This document shows, piece after piece, positions 8,794-18,071 of a stretch of DNA of 64,000 bases. The notes beneath the pieces are model-generated. The model worked only from the letters and a program-made list of their open reading frames with translations, had not been told where the DNA came from and made no database searches. The translations under genes were made by a program, and so were the position numbers. Each line of letters starts with the position of its first letter. Position 1 is the stretch's first letter. Source of the DNA: an uncultured Ferrimonas sp. (GTDB lineage Bacteria; Pseudomonadota; Gammaproteobacteria; Enterobacterales; Shewanellaceae); NCBI RefSeq assembly GCF_947489035.1, contig NZ_CANLCI010000004.1:124001-188000 (forward strand). Reading direction: 5' to 3'.

Positions 8794-9225
8794 TTACCCT
8801 GGAAACGATTTCGCCAGCGTCGGCAAGGGCGGCAGCCCCTTCGGTAACAGTAAGGGCAGCAGATTCAGTGGCAGCGGATAGCGCCCCAGCAACCCCTTAA
8901 CCTCAAGCGCCAGCGCAGTATCGCCTTCCATCGTCAGCTGGCGCTGAAAAAACAGCGCATCGCCATCGGCCTGACCAAACGCCATCAAGGCGATCGCCTT
9001 AACGCTGCCACCAAATTTGGCCTGACAACGGTCATCGGGCCAATGCAGTTGCAGCTGCTCTCCCACTAACGTCAATGCAACCGACCACGGCACGCCCCGC
9101 ATGCTCAGTTCAATACTGCGATCTTGTAAAAACGCCAATTCGCCCCGGGCAATCATCGGCGCAAAATGACGCTGCAACGGCAGCAACAGGGTGTGAGTTA
9201 ACAGCAGCAGCGGTGGGCGCAGCAT
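8794..9225 (-). CDS. ubiT: anaerobic ubiquinone biosynthesis accessory factor UbiT
   Basis: A SCP2 lipid-binding domain protein (143 residues from this start) with the diagnostic FFQRQLTMEGDTALALEVKGLL near residues 95-115, matching E. coli UbiT (YhbT). UbiT is thought to bind quinone intermediates and works with UbiU/UbiV in oxygen-independent ubiquinone synthesis. The ATG at 9225 is chosen because GGAAG precedes it; a longer frame from 9255 has no ribosome binding site. It is divergent from ubiUV. Confidence 0.82.
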   Translation of the reverse strand: MLRPPLLLLTHTLLLPLQRHFAPMIARGELAFLQDRSIELSMRGVPWSVALTLVGEQLQLHWPDDRCQAKFGGSVKAIALMAFGQADGDALFFQRQLTMEGDTALALEVKGLLGRYPLPLNLLPLLLPKGLPPLPTLAKSFPG

Positions 9226-9357
9226 AAGAAGGCTTCCAAGGTCAAAAAAGCGCATTGTAGCGTGGCTAGGATCACAAAGTTCTGCGCTACCTCAAAGTAA
9301 TCAATGTCGCCTCACTGTTATCGTTATTGAACAAAGCTCGCTACAAAACAATCACTT

Positions 9358-10362
9358 ATGGAACTGCTTGCCCCAGTAGGCAATTTGGCTGGCGTCGCCC
9401 CCACCCTCGACGCTGGTGCCGACGCCATTTACGTTGGCCTAAAAGACGACACCAACGCCCGCCGCTTTGCTGGCATTAACTTCAGCCCCGCAGAATTATT
9501 GCAAGCCGCCGAGCTCTGCCAACAGCGCAGTAAGAAGCTGTATGTGGCCATCAATACCTACCCTGGGCCAAATCAAGAGTCCCGCTGGCACAGCGCCATT
9601 GATGCCGCCGCTGAAGCGCAGATCAGCGCGGTGATCATGGCCGATCCCGGTTTGCTGGATTACGCCCAGCGTCGTCACCCGCAGCTAGAGCGCCACCTGT
9701 CGGTGCAAGCCAGCGCCGCCAACCTGCCCAGCCTGCGGTTGTATCATCAGCACTTTGGCATTACCCGAGCGGTACTGCCGCGGGTCATGTCGGTGCAGCA
9801 GATCACTCGGATCAGCGCCGATTCCCCCGTCGAGCTGGAAGTGTTTGCCAGCGGCAGTCTGTGCGTGATGGCCGAAGGCCGCTGCCAGCTGTCAACGTGG
9901 TTTAGCGGTCAAAGCCCAAACAGCGGCGGCGCTTGTTCACCCGCAGAGCGCGTCCGCTGGGTTGAAGCCGACAGCGGCCGAGAAGCATGGCTGGGGGACT
10001 ACTTGCTCGAACGTACCCCCCAAGGAGAAGCCGGTGGCTACCCCACCGTGTGCAAAGGCCGCTACCACATCGACAGCCAAGGCGACGGCAGCCAGCACGC
10101 CATCTGCAGCCCCTGTGGCCTGTCTACCCTGCCATTGCTGCCGCAGCTGGCCAAAGCCGGCGTCAGTGCGCTGAAACTGGAAGGTCGACAGCGCAGCCCC
10201 GCGTACAGCCAAGCCATCACCAAGGTGTGGCGTCAGGCCATCGATCAGCATCAACAACGGGGCAGCAGCTACCGCATGGATCCGGCTTGGCAGCAACAGC
10301 TGCGCCAACTGGCCGAAGGGCAAACCCTCACCACTGGCCCTTACATGGAGGGTTGGCAATGA
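9358..10362 (+). CDS. ubiU: ubiquinone anaerobic biosynthesis protein UbiU
   Basis: 334 residues, U32 family. The four cysteines known to hold the 4Fe-4S cluster in E. coli UbiU are at the same positions here: C169, C176, C193 and C232. The family motif LEVFASGSLCVMAEGRC surrounds the first two. UbiU pairs with UbiV to hydroxylate the ubiquinone ring without oxygen, using prephenate as donor. It overlaps ubiV by ATGA, so the two are translationally coupled. Confidence 0.95.
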   Translation: MELLAPVGNLAGVAPTLDAGADAIYVGLKDDTNARRFAGINFSPAELLQAAELCQQRSKKLYVAINTYPGPNQESRWHSAIDAAAEAQISAVIMADPGLLDYAQRRHPQLERHLSVQASAANLPSLRLYHQHFGITRAVLPRVMSVQQITRISADSPVELEVFASGSLCVMAEGRCQLSTWFSGQSPNSGGACSPAERVRWVEADSGREAWLGDYLLERTPQGEAGGYPTVCKGRYHIDSQGDGSQHAICSPCGLSTLPLLPQLAKAGVSALKLEGRQRSPAYSQAITKVWRQAIDQHQQRGSSYRMDPAWQQQLRQLAEGQTLTTGPYMEGWQ

Positions 10363-11243
10363 AGTTATCCCTTGCCGCCAATTGCTGGCCACTTGAGCGT
10401 CATCAGCTTAAAGCGCAGATCGACTTGATCAGTGCCCTGCCGGTTGAGCGAGTGTATCTTGGTGAAACCGTGTGCCAGCAGCGCGACCGATTTAGCCCAC
10501 GGGAGTTACTGGCGTTAACAGAGCAGTTCGCCCAACACGGCCAGCAGGTGGTGTTATCCAGTTTGAACTTGATCGCCAGTAAACGGGATCTGGAGCTCAC
10601 CCAGCAACTGACCGCGCTGGATAATGTGGTGATTGAAGCCAACGACATGGCCGCCGTGGCTTTAGCCCACGACAACAACCTGCCGTTTATTGCCGGTGCC
10701 GGGCTTAACATCTACAACGGCGCCAGCCTGAGCTGGTTGCAAGGGCTGGGCATGGTGGGGTATCAACCGCCCATGGAGATGCCCGCCCACACCGTAACCG
10801 AGCTGATGCAACAGTGTCAGGCGCTCGGACTGCGGGATGGGTTTGAACTGGAACTGCTTGGTTGGGGTTACCCCTTGCTGGCGGTATCAGCGCGCTGCAG
10901 CAGCGCTCGGGTGGCAGGGCGAAACCGACAGCAATGTTTAAAAATCTGTCAGCAGCAACCGATCCCCGTCGCGTCCTCGCTGGCACAGCAGCCTATGTTG
11001 AAGATCAACGGCACCCAAATTCACGCCGCCCAGCCGTGGGATCTGCTCGGTCAGCTGGATCAATTGCAGCGCATTGGCGTGCAGTGGCTGCGCGTGTCGT
11101 TACCGGATCTGCAACAAGCCCAGTGGCTGCACCAATTGGCCGAGGCCATCGCAAGCGGTCAGCCGCAATTTAGCGCGCCAATAACGGGCAGCGCCCGCTT
11201 ATGGCAACGCAGCGATGTTGGCGCCGATCTGTGCGCCGATTAA
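10359..11243 (+). CDS. ubiV: ubiquinone anaerobic biosynthesis protein UbiV
   Basis: 294 residues, U32 family. Starts at the ATG overlapping the ubiU stop (ATGA); a longer upstream frame lies inside ubiU and is rejected. The cluster ligands of E. coli UbiV recur exactly: C39, C180, C193 and C197. It forms a heterodimer with UbiU. The motif LELLGWGYPLLAVSARC marks the family. Confidence 0.94.
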   Translation: MKLSLAANCWPLERHQLKAQIDLISALPVERVYLGETVCQQRDRFSPRELLALTEQFAQHGQQVVLSSLNLIASKRDLELTQQLTALDNVVIEANDMAAVALAHDNNLPFIAGAGLNIYNGASLSWLQGLGMVGYQPPMEMPAHTVTELMQQCQALGLRDGFELELLGWGYPLLAVSARCSSARVAGRNRQQCLKICQQQPIPVASSLAQQPMLKINGTQIHAAQPWDLLGQLDQLQRIGVQWLRVSLPDLQQAQWLHQLAEAIASGQPQFSAPITGSARLWQRSDVGADLCAD

Positions 11244-11268
11244 TCCGCAAAGTGGTAAGAAAACCGAA

Positions 11269-11299
11269 AACAACGCCGCAGCAACACTGCGGCGTTGTT
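11269..11299. terminator. terminator between ubiV and the DUF998 gene
   Basis: Perfect 13-bp stem AACAACGCCGCAG / CTGCGGCGTTGTT. The minus-strand side has TTTTCGGTTTT, so it suits the DUF998 gene best. Confidence 0.7.
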
Positions 11300-11300
11300 G

Positions 11301-11339
11301 ATTAACACTGCTGGTTAACGCTGTTGGTTAACGTTGTTG
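11301..11339. repeat. three tandem 13-bp units
   Basis: ATTAACACTGCTG, GTTAACGCTGTTG and GTTAACGTTGTTG lie head to tail and run into the end of the DUF998 gene, including its stop codon. Confidence 0.7.
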
Positions 11340-11993
11340 GCGGCGGATCACCCCAAGGGTGAAGAACAACCACAAGCCAACGCTGGCCAGCAGCAACCAG
11401 CCCTCTAACGCAGGCCACCAAATCGTGGGTCGCTGCTCGCCAAACAAGCCATAGCCGTAGCGGTCCATCAGCATGAGATCTCGGTGCTCGTCCAAAAAGG
11501 CACTGATGGCCAACAGCGCCGCCATCGTTGCCGGTGCGATCCCAAGCCGCGAGGAACGATCCCGCCACAGCGCCACGCAATACAGTAAAGCGCATATCGG
11601 CGTCATCAGATAAAACGTGGTCATCGCATGCTGATGCAGCGATCCTACGTTCACCGGAAACAACCCCACCGCGGTGATCGCCAGCGCCAGCACAATGCCG
11701 GCGGAATAAAGCGCCGCCTGAAACTCAACCCCGCGCACCAGCCACAGCCGCGTAGCAAAACTCGCCACCAAGCTCAGGCCACCAAAGAACAAACCGCCAT
11801 TCACCAGCAGCGCCCATTGCGACACATCGTAGCGCCCCAGTTCCGACAGCGTGTGGTTCAAAAAGCTGAAGCGCTCGTTGGCATCACCGCAGTACATCAA
11901 AGCCGCCAACACCGGCGTTACCGTCAGTAAAAACAAGCCAAACAGCCCGGTGCGGTTGGAGAAGCGCAGTAAAACGGAGTTATCGTGACTCAT
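11328..11993 (-). CDS. DUF998-type integral membrane protein
   Basis: 221 residues from the ATG at 11993, with about six hydrophobic segments. The segment RFSFLNHTLSELGRYDVSQWALLVNGGLFFGGL (split by charged turns) is the DUF998 hallmark, in which a short outside loop with Ser-Glu-Leu-Gly joins two helices. The function is unknown. The frame is open up to 12221, but that extension (rich in Arg/Cys, no ribosome binding site) looks non-coding; GTAGG precedes the chosen start. Three 13-bp tandem repeats overlap its 3' end. Confidence 0.68.
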   Translation of the reverse strand: MSHDNSVLLRFSNRTGLFGLFLLTVTPVLAALMYCGDANERFSFLNHTLSELGRYDVSQWALLVNGGLFFGGLSLVASFATRLWLVRGVEFQAALYSAGIVLALAITAVGLFPVNVGSLHQHAMTTFYLMTPICALLYCVALWRDRSSRLGIAPATMAALLAISAFLDEHRDLMLMDRYGYGLFGEQRPTIWWPALEGWLLLASVGLWLFFTLGVIRRQQR

Positions 11994-12276
11994 CGAAACA
12001 CCTACCCAAACCGGGAAAATAAGCGAGAAAAAAGTGGCTGTTCGACCCAGATCGAGCCTCACCATGCAACCGCGCATTTTAGCCACATTTGTCGACACGA
12101 TGCGGGAACCACAGCACAATTCACGCATTAACTTAAGCGCCACCGCCGAAGCCGCTCGTGCCAATTTAATGACACTGATTACGATTAACATTTGTTTACA
12201 AATGGCCGTTATCTCTTCCAATCGCTTTTGCTAGGGTGCCCAGTTCAAGCGGTACAGCAAAGCTAAGGAAGCAGCG

Positions 12277-13815
12277 ATGGCGGCACAACAGGAAGTGGTG
12301 TTAACAAGTAACGACGAGTTGGTTTCGACCACCGATCTGCACGGCAACATAACCTACGCCAATCCAGACTTTATCCGCATCAGCGGCTTTAGCTTAGAGC
12401 AACTGCTGGGCCAACCGCATAATCTGGTGCGCCACCGCGATATGCCCAAGCAGGCGTTCGCCGATATGTGGCGCCACCTGAAGCAGGGGCAACCGTGGCG
12501 GGGCATTGTAAAAAATCGCACCGCCGATAACCGCGGCTATTACTGGGTCGACGCCTTTGTCACCCCGATTTTTGAAGGCAAAACCATGATCGGTTATCAG
12601 TCGGTACGGCGCCGCGCTGAACCGGCCTATATCCAGCGAGCACAACAGTTGTATCCGGCGCTAAGCCAAGGCAAGTCGATGGGAACAGAGCTGACAATCC
12701 AGCACAAGCGCTGGCTTGGCAGCGCCATTGTCGCCACTGCCGCAATCGCCAGCGTGATCTGGTTTGGGCCATTGGTTTTGGTGCCTGCGGCCGCGGTGAC
12801 GTTGGCCCTGCTGTGGCTGTTTTATGATGAGATTGTGGCGCTGCCGAATCGCACCACCCAGCTGCAACAGGAATACGACAGCATCAGCCGCTACGTCTTT
12901 GCCGGCAAAGGTTTGGCCAATGTGTTGCTGTTCCAACAACTGCTCTCTCAAGCTCGGCTCACCGGCGTATTGGGGCGGGTACACGACGCCAGCGCAGTGC
13001 TGCAGGGCTCATCCGATCGCTTAGCCAGCAATGCCGAGCTCACCAAGCAAGGGCTGAATGACAAATATCAGCGGATTGAAGGGATCGCCGCGGCGGTAGA
13101 GCAACTGGATGCCAGCAGCAGCCAGATCGCCAACAGCGCCAGTGCCAACGCCGGTCATATCGCCGCTACCTCCGACACCTGCGTAAACGTGCAAGCCACC
13201 ATGCTCGACAGCGCCAACCGCATCCACTCTTTGGCCGATTCCGTTGCCCAAGCGGCGCAACGCGCCGACGAGCTGCACCAAGAGGCCAACCAAGTGGAAG
13301 GCGCGATGCGCGAAATTGACGGCATTGCCGAGCAAACCAACCTGTTGGCGCTGAACGCCGCCATTGAAGCCGCTCGCGCGGGTGAACACGGTCGCGGCTT
13401 TGCGGTGGTGGCCGCGGAAGTGCGGGCGCTATCCAGCCGCACCCAATTGGCCACCCAAACCATTCAGGGCAGCATTCAAGGGATGAACGACACCCTATCG
13501 AAGTGGGTCGACGAGATGCAGACCAACCGCGAACTGGCGGATCATTGCGCCAGCCATGCGCAGCAAAGCGCCGAACAAGTCGCGCAGATCAACCTCGCCA
13601 TCGATCAGGTAAAAGGCGACGCCAGCGCCGCGGCCGAAGCCGCGCTGCAACAACAGCAAGCCAGCACCAACATCGCCAACAGCTTAAATGAGATCACCAG
13701 TTTGACCGAAGAGGTGATGGAGCAAGCCAGCGAAGTGGAAACCACCGCCATCGATCTGCAACGGCAGGTTGAGCAGTTCTCGGGGCTGCATTTAAGCTTC
13801 AGTCGTCAGGCCTAA
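12277..13815 (+). CDS. Aer-like PAS methyl-accepting chemotaxis protein
   Basis: 512 residues. A PAS domain (about 10-120) has the Aer pattern [21 protein letters not shown], suggesting FAD-based energy or redox sensing. Two membrane segments (about 146-185, [19 protein letters not shown] and onwards) lack a periplasmic domain between them. The cytoplasmic signalling tip [20 protein letters not shown] is intact near residue 352. It probably steers taxis by redox state. It stands alone between divergent DUF998 and convergent proA. Confidence 0.9.
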   Translation: MAAQQEVVLTSNDELVSTTDLHGNITYANPDFIRISGFSLEQLLGQPHNLVRHRDMPKQAFADMWRHLKQGQPWRGIVKNRTADNRGYYWVDAFVTPIFEGKTMIGYQSVRRRAEPAYIQRAQQLYPALSQGKSMGTELTIQHKRWLGSAIVATAAIASVIWFGPLVLVPAAAVTLALLWLFYDEIVALPNRTTQLQQEYDSISRYVFAGKGLANVLLFQQLLSQARLTGVLGRVHDASAVLQGSSDRLASNAELTKQGLNDKYQRIEGIAAAVEQLDASSSQIANSASANAGHIAATSDTCVNVQATMLDSANRIHSLADSVAQAAQRADELHQEANQVEGAMREIDGIAEQTNLLALNAAIEAARAGEHGRGFAVVAAEVRALSSRTQLATQTIQGSIQGMNDTLSKWVDEMQTNRELADHCASHAQQSAEQVAQINLAIDQVKGDASAAAEAALQQQQASTNIANSLNEITSLTEEVMEQASEVETTAIDLQRQVEQFSGLHLSFSRQA

Positions 13816-13834
13816 CCGTTCCAGTACAGATCAA

Positions 13835-13862
13835 AAACGGCAGCCACCTGGCTGCCGTTTGT
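13835..13862 (+). terminator. terminator after the Aer-like receptor
   Basis: AAACGGCAGCCA / TGGCTGCCGTTT with the stem ending in TTTG. Confidence 0.7.
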
Positions 13863-13922
13863 TGTTGTTTCTTCGGCACTCAGCTGCGCGAAGAAGCACG
13901 CCCTTGAACCGGCGCTCTTAAC

Positions 13923-15176
13923 TTAGCTGCGCGCTAAGTAATCCGCTTGCCCCAGCCACTTGTAGGTGGTTAAGGCGGTTAACCCCATCGGCCCACGGGC
14001 GTGCAGTTTCTGGGTGGAAACCGCCACTTCGGCGCCTAAGCCAAACTCGCTGCCGTCGGTAAAACGGGTGCTGGCGTTAACGTACACCGCCGCTGAATTG
14101 ATGGCGGCGATAAAGCGGTTGGCGGTGCCAAGATCATCGGTAAGAATGCTTTCGCTGTGCTCACTGGAGTGGGCGCGAATGTGGTTAATGGCGTCATTCA
14201 CATCGGCCACCACTTTCACCCCAAGCGTCAGCCCCAGCCACTCTTGGTCAAAGTCCTCTGCCCCTGCGGCCGTAGCACTGGGTAACAGCGGCAGCGCCTG
14301 TGGGCAGGCTTTTAGGCTAACGCCATTGGCCGCCATTGCACGGTGCAGTTGCGGCAAAACTTGCTCGGCCACCGCAGCGTGCACCAACAAGGTATCCAGC
14401 GCATTGCACACCGTTGGCCGCTGCACCTTGGCGTTAATCACCAAGTCGGTCACTTTATCCAGCTGCGCGGCTTTATCAACGAACATGTGGCAGATGCCAA
14501 TGCCGCCGGTGATCACCGGCATCCGCGCCTGCTGCTTGCACAGCTGGTGCAAGCCCGAGCCACCACGGGGGATCAACATATCCACGTATTGATCCAGCTG
14601 CAGCAAGGCACTCACCAAAGCGCGATCTGGCGAGTCAATTAACTGCACCGCGTTGGTTGGCAATCCTTGGCTGGCCAAGGCGCTGTGAATGGCCGCCAAC
14701 AAGGCGCGGTTTGAATGGATGGTCTCTTTGCCGCCACGCAAAATCGCCGCGTTGCCGGTTTTCAACGCCAAGACCGCGATGTCTACGGTCACATTCGGGC
14801 GCGCTTCGTAGATCACCCCCACCACCCCCAGCGGAATGCGGCGGCGAGACAAGCGCATGCCGGAATCCAGCAAACGGCTTTCTAACTCTTCCCCAACCGG
14901 ATCCGGCAGCGCGATGACGGTATCGATATCAGCGCAAATGGCCGCGAGTCGCTGTTCATTCAACAGCAATCGATCCAGCATTGCGGCATCGAGGCCGCTG
15001 GCCTGTGCCGCCGCCATATCTTCGGCGTTGGCCGCTAAGATCTCGGTTTGATTGGCCAGCAGCTGCTCGCGAATGGCCAGCAATAGCGCGTTTTTATCGG
15101 CGCTGCCTTGTTCTAGCAGGGCAAAGCTGGCGTCACGCGCCGCTTGGCCCATCGCCGTTAATGGATTATCACTCAT
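13923..15176 (-). CDS. proA: gamma-glutamyl phosphate reductase ProA
   Basis: 417 residues, full length for ProA, an ALDH-fold enzyme that reduces gamma-glutamyl phosphate to glutamate semialdehyde in proline synthesis. Visible signatures are [23 protein letters not shown], the nucleophile region [12 protein letters not shown], and the late [34 protein letters not shown] (in parts). It overlaps proB by 4 bases. Confidence 0.96.
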   Translation of the reverse strand: MSDNPLTAMGQAARDASFALLEQGSADKNALLLAIREQLLANQTEILAANAEDMAAAQASGLDAAMLDRLLLNEQRLAAICADIDTVIALPDPVGEELESRLLDSGMRLSRRRIPLGVVGVIYEARPNVTVDIAVLALKTGNAAILRGGKETIHSNRALLAAIHSALASQGLPTNAVQLIDSPDRALVSALLQLDQYVDMLIPRGGSGLHQLCKQQARMPVITGGIGICHMFVDKAAQLDKVTDLVINAKVQRPTVCNALDTLLVHAAVAEQVLPQLHRAMAANGVSLKACPQALPLLPSATAAGAEDFDQEWLGLTLGVKVVADVNDAINHIRAHSSEHSESILTDDLGTANRFIAAINSAAVYVNASTRFTDGSEFGLGAEVAVSTQKLHARGPMGLTALTTYKWLGQADYLARS

Positions 15177-16285
15177 AGCACCACCAAATCGTTTCTGTGG
15201 ATCACAACTGGGCCGTAACTGAAGCCCAGTATGGTTTCAATATCGCGGGAATGTTGCCCCTGCAGTTCGCTCATGTCGCTGCTGTTATAGCGGGCGATAC
15301 CACGGCCAACAGTGCGGCCGTCGCCGTCTTGCAGCAGCAAGGTATCGCCTCGATTAAACTGGCCGCTGACGGCAGTAATGCCTTTGGGCAGCAGACTCGA
15401 CCCTTGCTGGCACAGCGCCTTAACCGCGCCATCGTCTAACCGCAATTGGCCGCTTGGCGGCGGCGCCGCTAAGATCCAGCGTTTGCGCTCATCCAAGCTG
15501 CTGTGTTGGCACACAAAGCGGGTGCCGATCGCTTGGTCATTGCAGCTGCGTTCAATCACCGCTTCGGCGTGGCCAGAGGCGATCACCACCTCAACCCCTG
15601 CTCGCATCGCCACATCGGCGGCTTGCAGCTTGGTGGCCATGCCACCGGTGCCTAAGTTGGTGCCACTGCCGCCGGCCAGTGCCCGCAGCGGATCATCAAT
15701 CAGCGCCACCGTTTCAATCAACTGAGCGTTGGGGTTACTGCGGGGATCGGCATCAAACAGCCCCTGCTGATCGGTCAGCAGCAACAGCAGATCCGCTTGC
15801 GCCAGCAGCGCCGCCAGCGCCGACAGGTTATCGTTGTCGCCCACCTTGATCTCGCTGGTGGCGACCGCGTCGTTTTCGTTGATCACCGGAATAATGCGGT
15901 GCTCCAGCAGCGCCCCCATGGTGTCGCGGGCATTCAGGTAGCGTTCACGGTCGTCAAGATCGGCGCGGGTTAACAACATCTGGCCAACGTGCAAACCGTA
16001 CAGGTTAAACAGCTGTTCCCACACTTGGATCAACTGGCTTTGGCCTACGGCGGCCAGCATCTGTTTGGTCGACACCGAATCGGACAACTCGGGAAAGCCT
16101 AAATGCTCTCGTCCGGCGGCAATGGCGCCAGAGGTTACCAAGATAATTTCATGTCCGGCACGATGCAGCCGCGCCATCTGCCGCACCAGCTCCACCATAT
16201 GGGCTCGGTCTAAACGCGGACTGCCAGAGGTAAGTACGCTGGTGCCAAGTTTCACCACCACGCGTTTTTTGGAAGAGGATTGCAT
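15173..16285 (-). CDS. proB: glutamate 5-kinase ProB
   Basis: 370 residues: an amino-acid kinase domain (VVKLGTSVL at residues 10-18, [28 protein letters not shown]) followed by a C-terminal PUA domain (from about 280). It phosphorylates glutamate, the first step of proline synthesis, and is feedback-inhibited by proline in relatives. First gene of proBA; ATGA overlap with proA. Confidence 0.96.
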   Translation of the reverse strand: MQSSSKKRVVVKLGTSVLTSGSPRLDRAHMVELVRQMARLHRAGHEIILVTSGAIAAGREHLGFPELSDSVSTKQMLAAVGQSQLIQVWEQLFNLYGLHVGQMLLTRADLDDRERYLNARDTMGALLEHRIIPVINENDAVATSEIKVGDNDNLSALAALLAQADLLLLLTDQQGLFDADPRSNPNAQLIETVALIDDPLRALAGGSGTNLGTGGMATKLQAADVAMRAGVEVVIASGHAEAVIERSCNDQAIGTRFVCQHSSLDERKRWILAAPPPSGQLRLDDGAVKALCQQGSSLLPKGITAVSGQFNRGDTLLLQDGDGRTVGRGIARYNSSDMSELQGQHSRDIETILGFSYGPVVIHRNDLVVL

Positions 16286-16428
16286 AGGCTCTATCGGGTT
16301 TTGGACAATATTTCAGTTATACCCGATGTGCTATCGAAGCTCACCCCAACGCCAGCAAAAATGACTGCCTAGATCGCTTTTCGCGGCAGTTATCATCAAC
16401 GTTGATTATTTCTTGGGCGGCCAATAGC

Positions 16429-16458
16429 ACAACGCCCCGAACTTCGTCGGGGCGTTGT
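16429..16458. terminator. terminator after the purine permease gene
   Basis: Perfect 12-bp stem ACAACGCCCCGA / TCGGGGCGTTGT with a 6-base loop, downstream of the minus-strand permease. Confidence 0.65.
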
Positions 16459-16493
16459 CTTGCTGCGGCGGCTTAACCGCATAACAACCGCGG

Positions 16494-17783
16494 TTAGCTA
16501 AAGGCGAACTTCGCCATAAACAGCAGCGCCAAAACCGCCACTGCCGGGCTGATCTCTTTGACCTTACCGCTGAACAACTTGATGGCGGCGTAGGTAATAA
16601 AGCCGATGGCGATGCCGTGGGCGATAGAGAAGGTTAACGGCATCAAAATGGTGGTGACCACCACCGGCGCCGCTTCGGTAATGTCGTCCCAATCCACTTG
16701 GGTCAGGCCAGACAGCATCAAGATGGCCACGTACAGCAGCGCCCCTGTGGTGGCATAGGCCGGCACCATGCCCGCAATCGGCGAGATAAACAGACAGCCT
16801 AAGAACAACAGCCCAACCACGACTGCAGTCAAACCAGTACGACCACCGGCGGCCACCCCAGCGGTGGACTCCACATAGGAGGTGGTGGTGGAAGTGCCCA
16901 GCATCGAACCGGCAATGGTGGCGGTGGAATCCGCCAGCATGGCGCGATCACTGCGAGGCAGCTTGCCCTCTTTGTCCAGCAGGTTGCCGCGCTGCGCCAC
17001 CGCCACCAAGGTGCCGGAAGTATCAAACAGATCAACAAACAGGAAGGCGAAGATCACCGACAGCATCGCCACATCAAACACGCCAGCAAAATCCAGCTGC
17101 AAGAACGTCGGCGCAACCGACGGCGGCATCGACACCAAGCCCGCGTACTCCACGTCACCAAACAGCAGCGCCAGCGCAGTGATCGCCAAAATCGACACCA
17201 TCACAGCCGAGCGATGACCAAACTTCACCAGCGCAATCACCAGCACAAAACTGAGCGCCGCCATTACTACCGGAAAGCTGGTGACATCACCAAGGCCAAC
17301 TAAGGTGGCGGGGTTATCAACAATCACCCCAGCGTTCTTGAGGCCAATCAGCGCCAAAAACAGGCCGATGCCCGCAGCAATGCCGATGCGAATGGAGGCA
17401 GGGATGGCATTCATCAGCCACTCGCGCACCTTCAGCAGCGACAAAATCATAAACAGCACCCCAGAGCAGAACACCGCCGCCAAGGCGGTTTGCCACTGGT
17501 GGCCCATGTCTAGCACCACCGAATAGGTAAAGAAGGCGTTTAAGCCCATGCCCGGTGCCAGTGCGATCGGGTAGTTGGCCACAAACCCCATGATCAAACA
17601 ACCGATGGCCGCGGCAATACAGGTAGCAACAAACACGGCACCGGCATCCATGCCAGCGTCAGCCAACATCGCAGGGTTGACGAAGATGATGTACGCCATG
17701 GTTAAAAAGGTGGTTAATCCGGCAACCACTTCTTGGCGAACGGAGCTGTGGTTCTCGGTGAGCTTGAACAGCTTTTCTAGCAT
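16494..17783 (-). CDS. NCS2 family purine permease (AzgA type)
   Basis: 429 residues with 12-14 hydrophobic segments. Signatures of the AzgA branch include the N-terminal TTFLTMAYIIFVNPAML, the substrate-site segment PGMGLNAFFTYSVV, and LFVDLFDTSGTLVAVAQ, then GTSTTTSYVESTAGVAAGGRTGL. Members are proton symporters for adenine, guanine or hypoxanthine; which one cannot be told here. I looked for a purine riboswitch in the 220 bases upstream and saw none. Confidence 0.88.
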   Translation of the reverse strand: MLEKLFKLTENHSSVRQEVVAGLTTFLTMAYIIFVNPAMLADAGMDAGAVFVATCIAAAIGCLIMGFVANYPIALAPGMGLNAFFTYSVVLDMGHQWQTALAAVFCSGVLFMILSLLKVREWLMNAIPASIRIGIAAGIGLFLALIGLKNAGVIVDNPATLVGLGDVTSFPVVMAALSFVLVIALVKFGHRSAVMVSILAITALALLFGDVEYAGLVSMPPSVAPTFLQLDFAGVFDVAMLSVIFAFLFVDLFDTSGTLVAVAQRGNLLDKEGKLPRSDRAMLADSTATIAGSMLGTSTTTSYVESTAGVAAGGRTGLTAVVVGLLFLGCLFISPIAGMVPAYATTGALLYVAILMLSGLTQVDWDDITEAAPVVVTTILMPLTFSIAHGIAIGFITYAAIKLFSGKVKEISPAVAVLALLFMAKFAFS

Positions 17784-18002
17784 GTTGAGACCTATTTAAA
17801 TCAGGATAGAGGTAAAATCGTTGTAGTTATTCTCCAGTTCGACGCAGATGCCGACCGGATTAAGCGCGGGATTATATCGATTTTTCAGTAGGTTATTGTT
17901 CTATATAGCGAACGGTGTGTAACCGGCGGGCAGTTCGAACAAGTCGCCCAAAATCGGTGTGATATAGGCAATACGATGGCGTTAGCGGGCGAGAGCGGGA
18001 TC

Positions 18003-18027
18003 AAAAAAGCCCCGCGATTGCGGGGCT
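18003..18027 (-). terminator. terminator of the giant lipoprotein gene
   Basis: AGCCCCGC / GCGGGGCT with a GATT loop (plus-strand reading), followed on the minus strand by six U. Confidence 0.88.
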
Positions 18028-18071
18028 ATCAACATTAGCTTAATACGCTAACCGTTATGACTCACGGTGAG

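Noticed and set aside
9226-9357. FNR box in the ubiT/ubiU gap
   Set aside because: Anaerobic genes made this likely, but I found no TTGAT-N4-ATCAA match, only scattered halves.
11994-12221. 76 extra codons upstream of the DUF998 protein
   Set aside because: Arg/Cys-rich with no hydrophobic pattern or ribosome site; the internal ATG at 11993 fits the family.
17784-18002. Purine riboswitch ahead of the NCS2 permease
   Set aside because: The conserved core and flanking stem of the xpt-type aptamer are not present.
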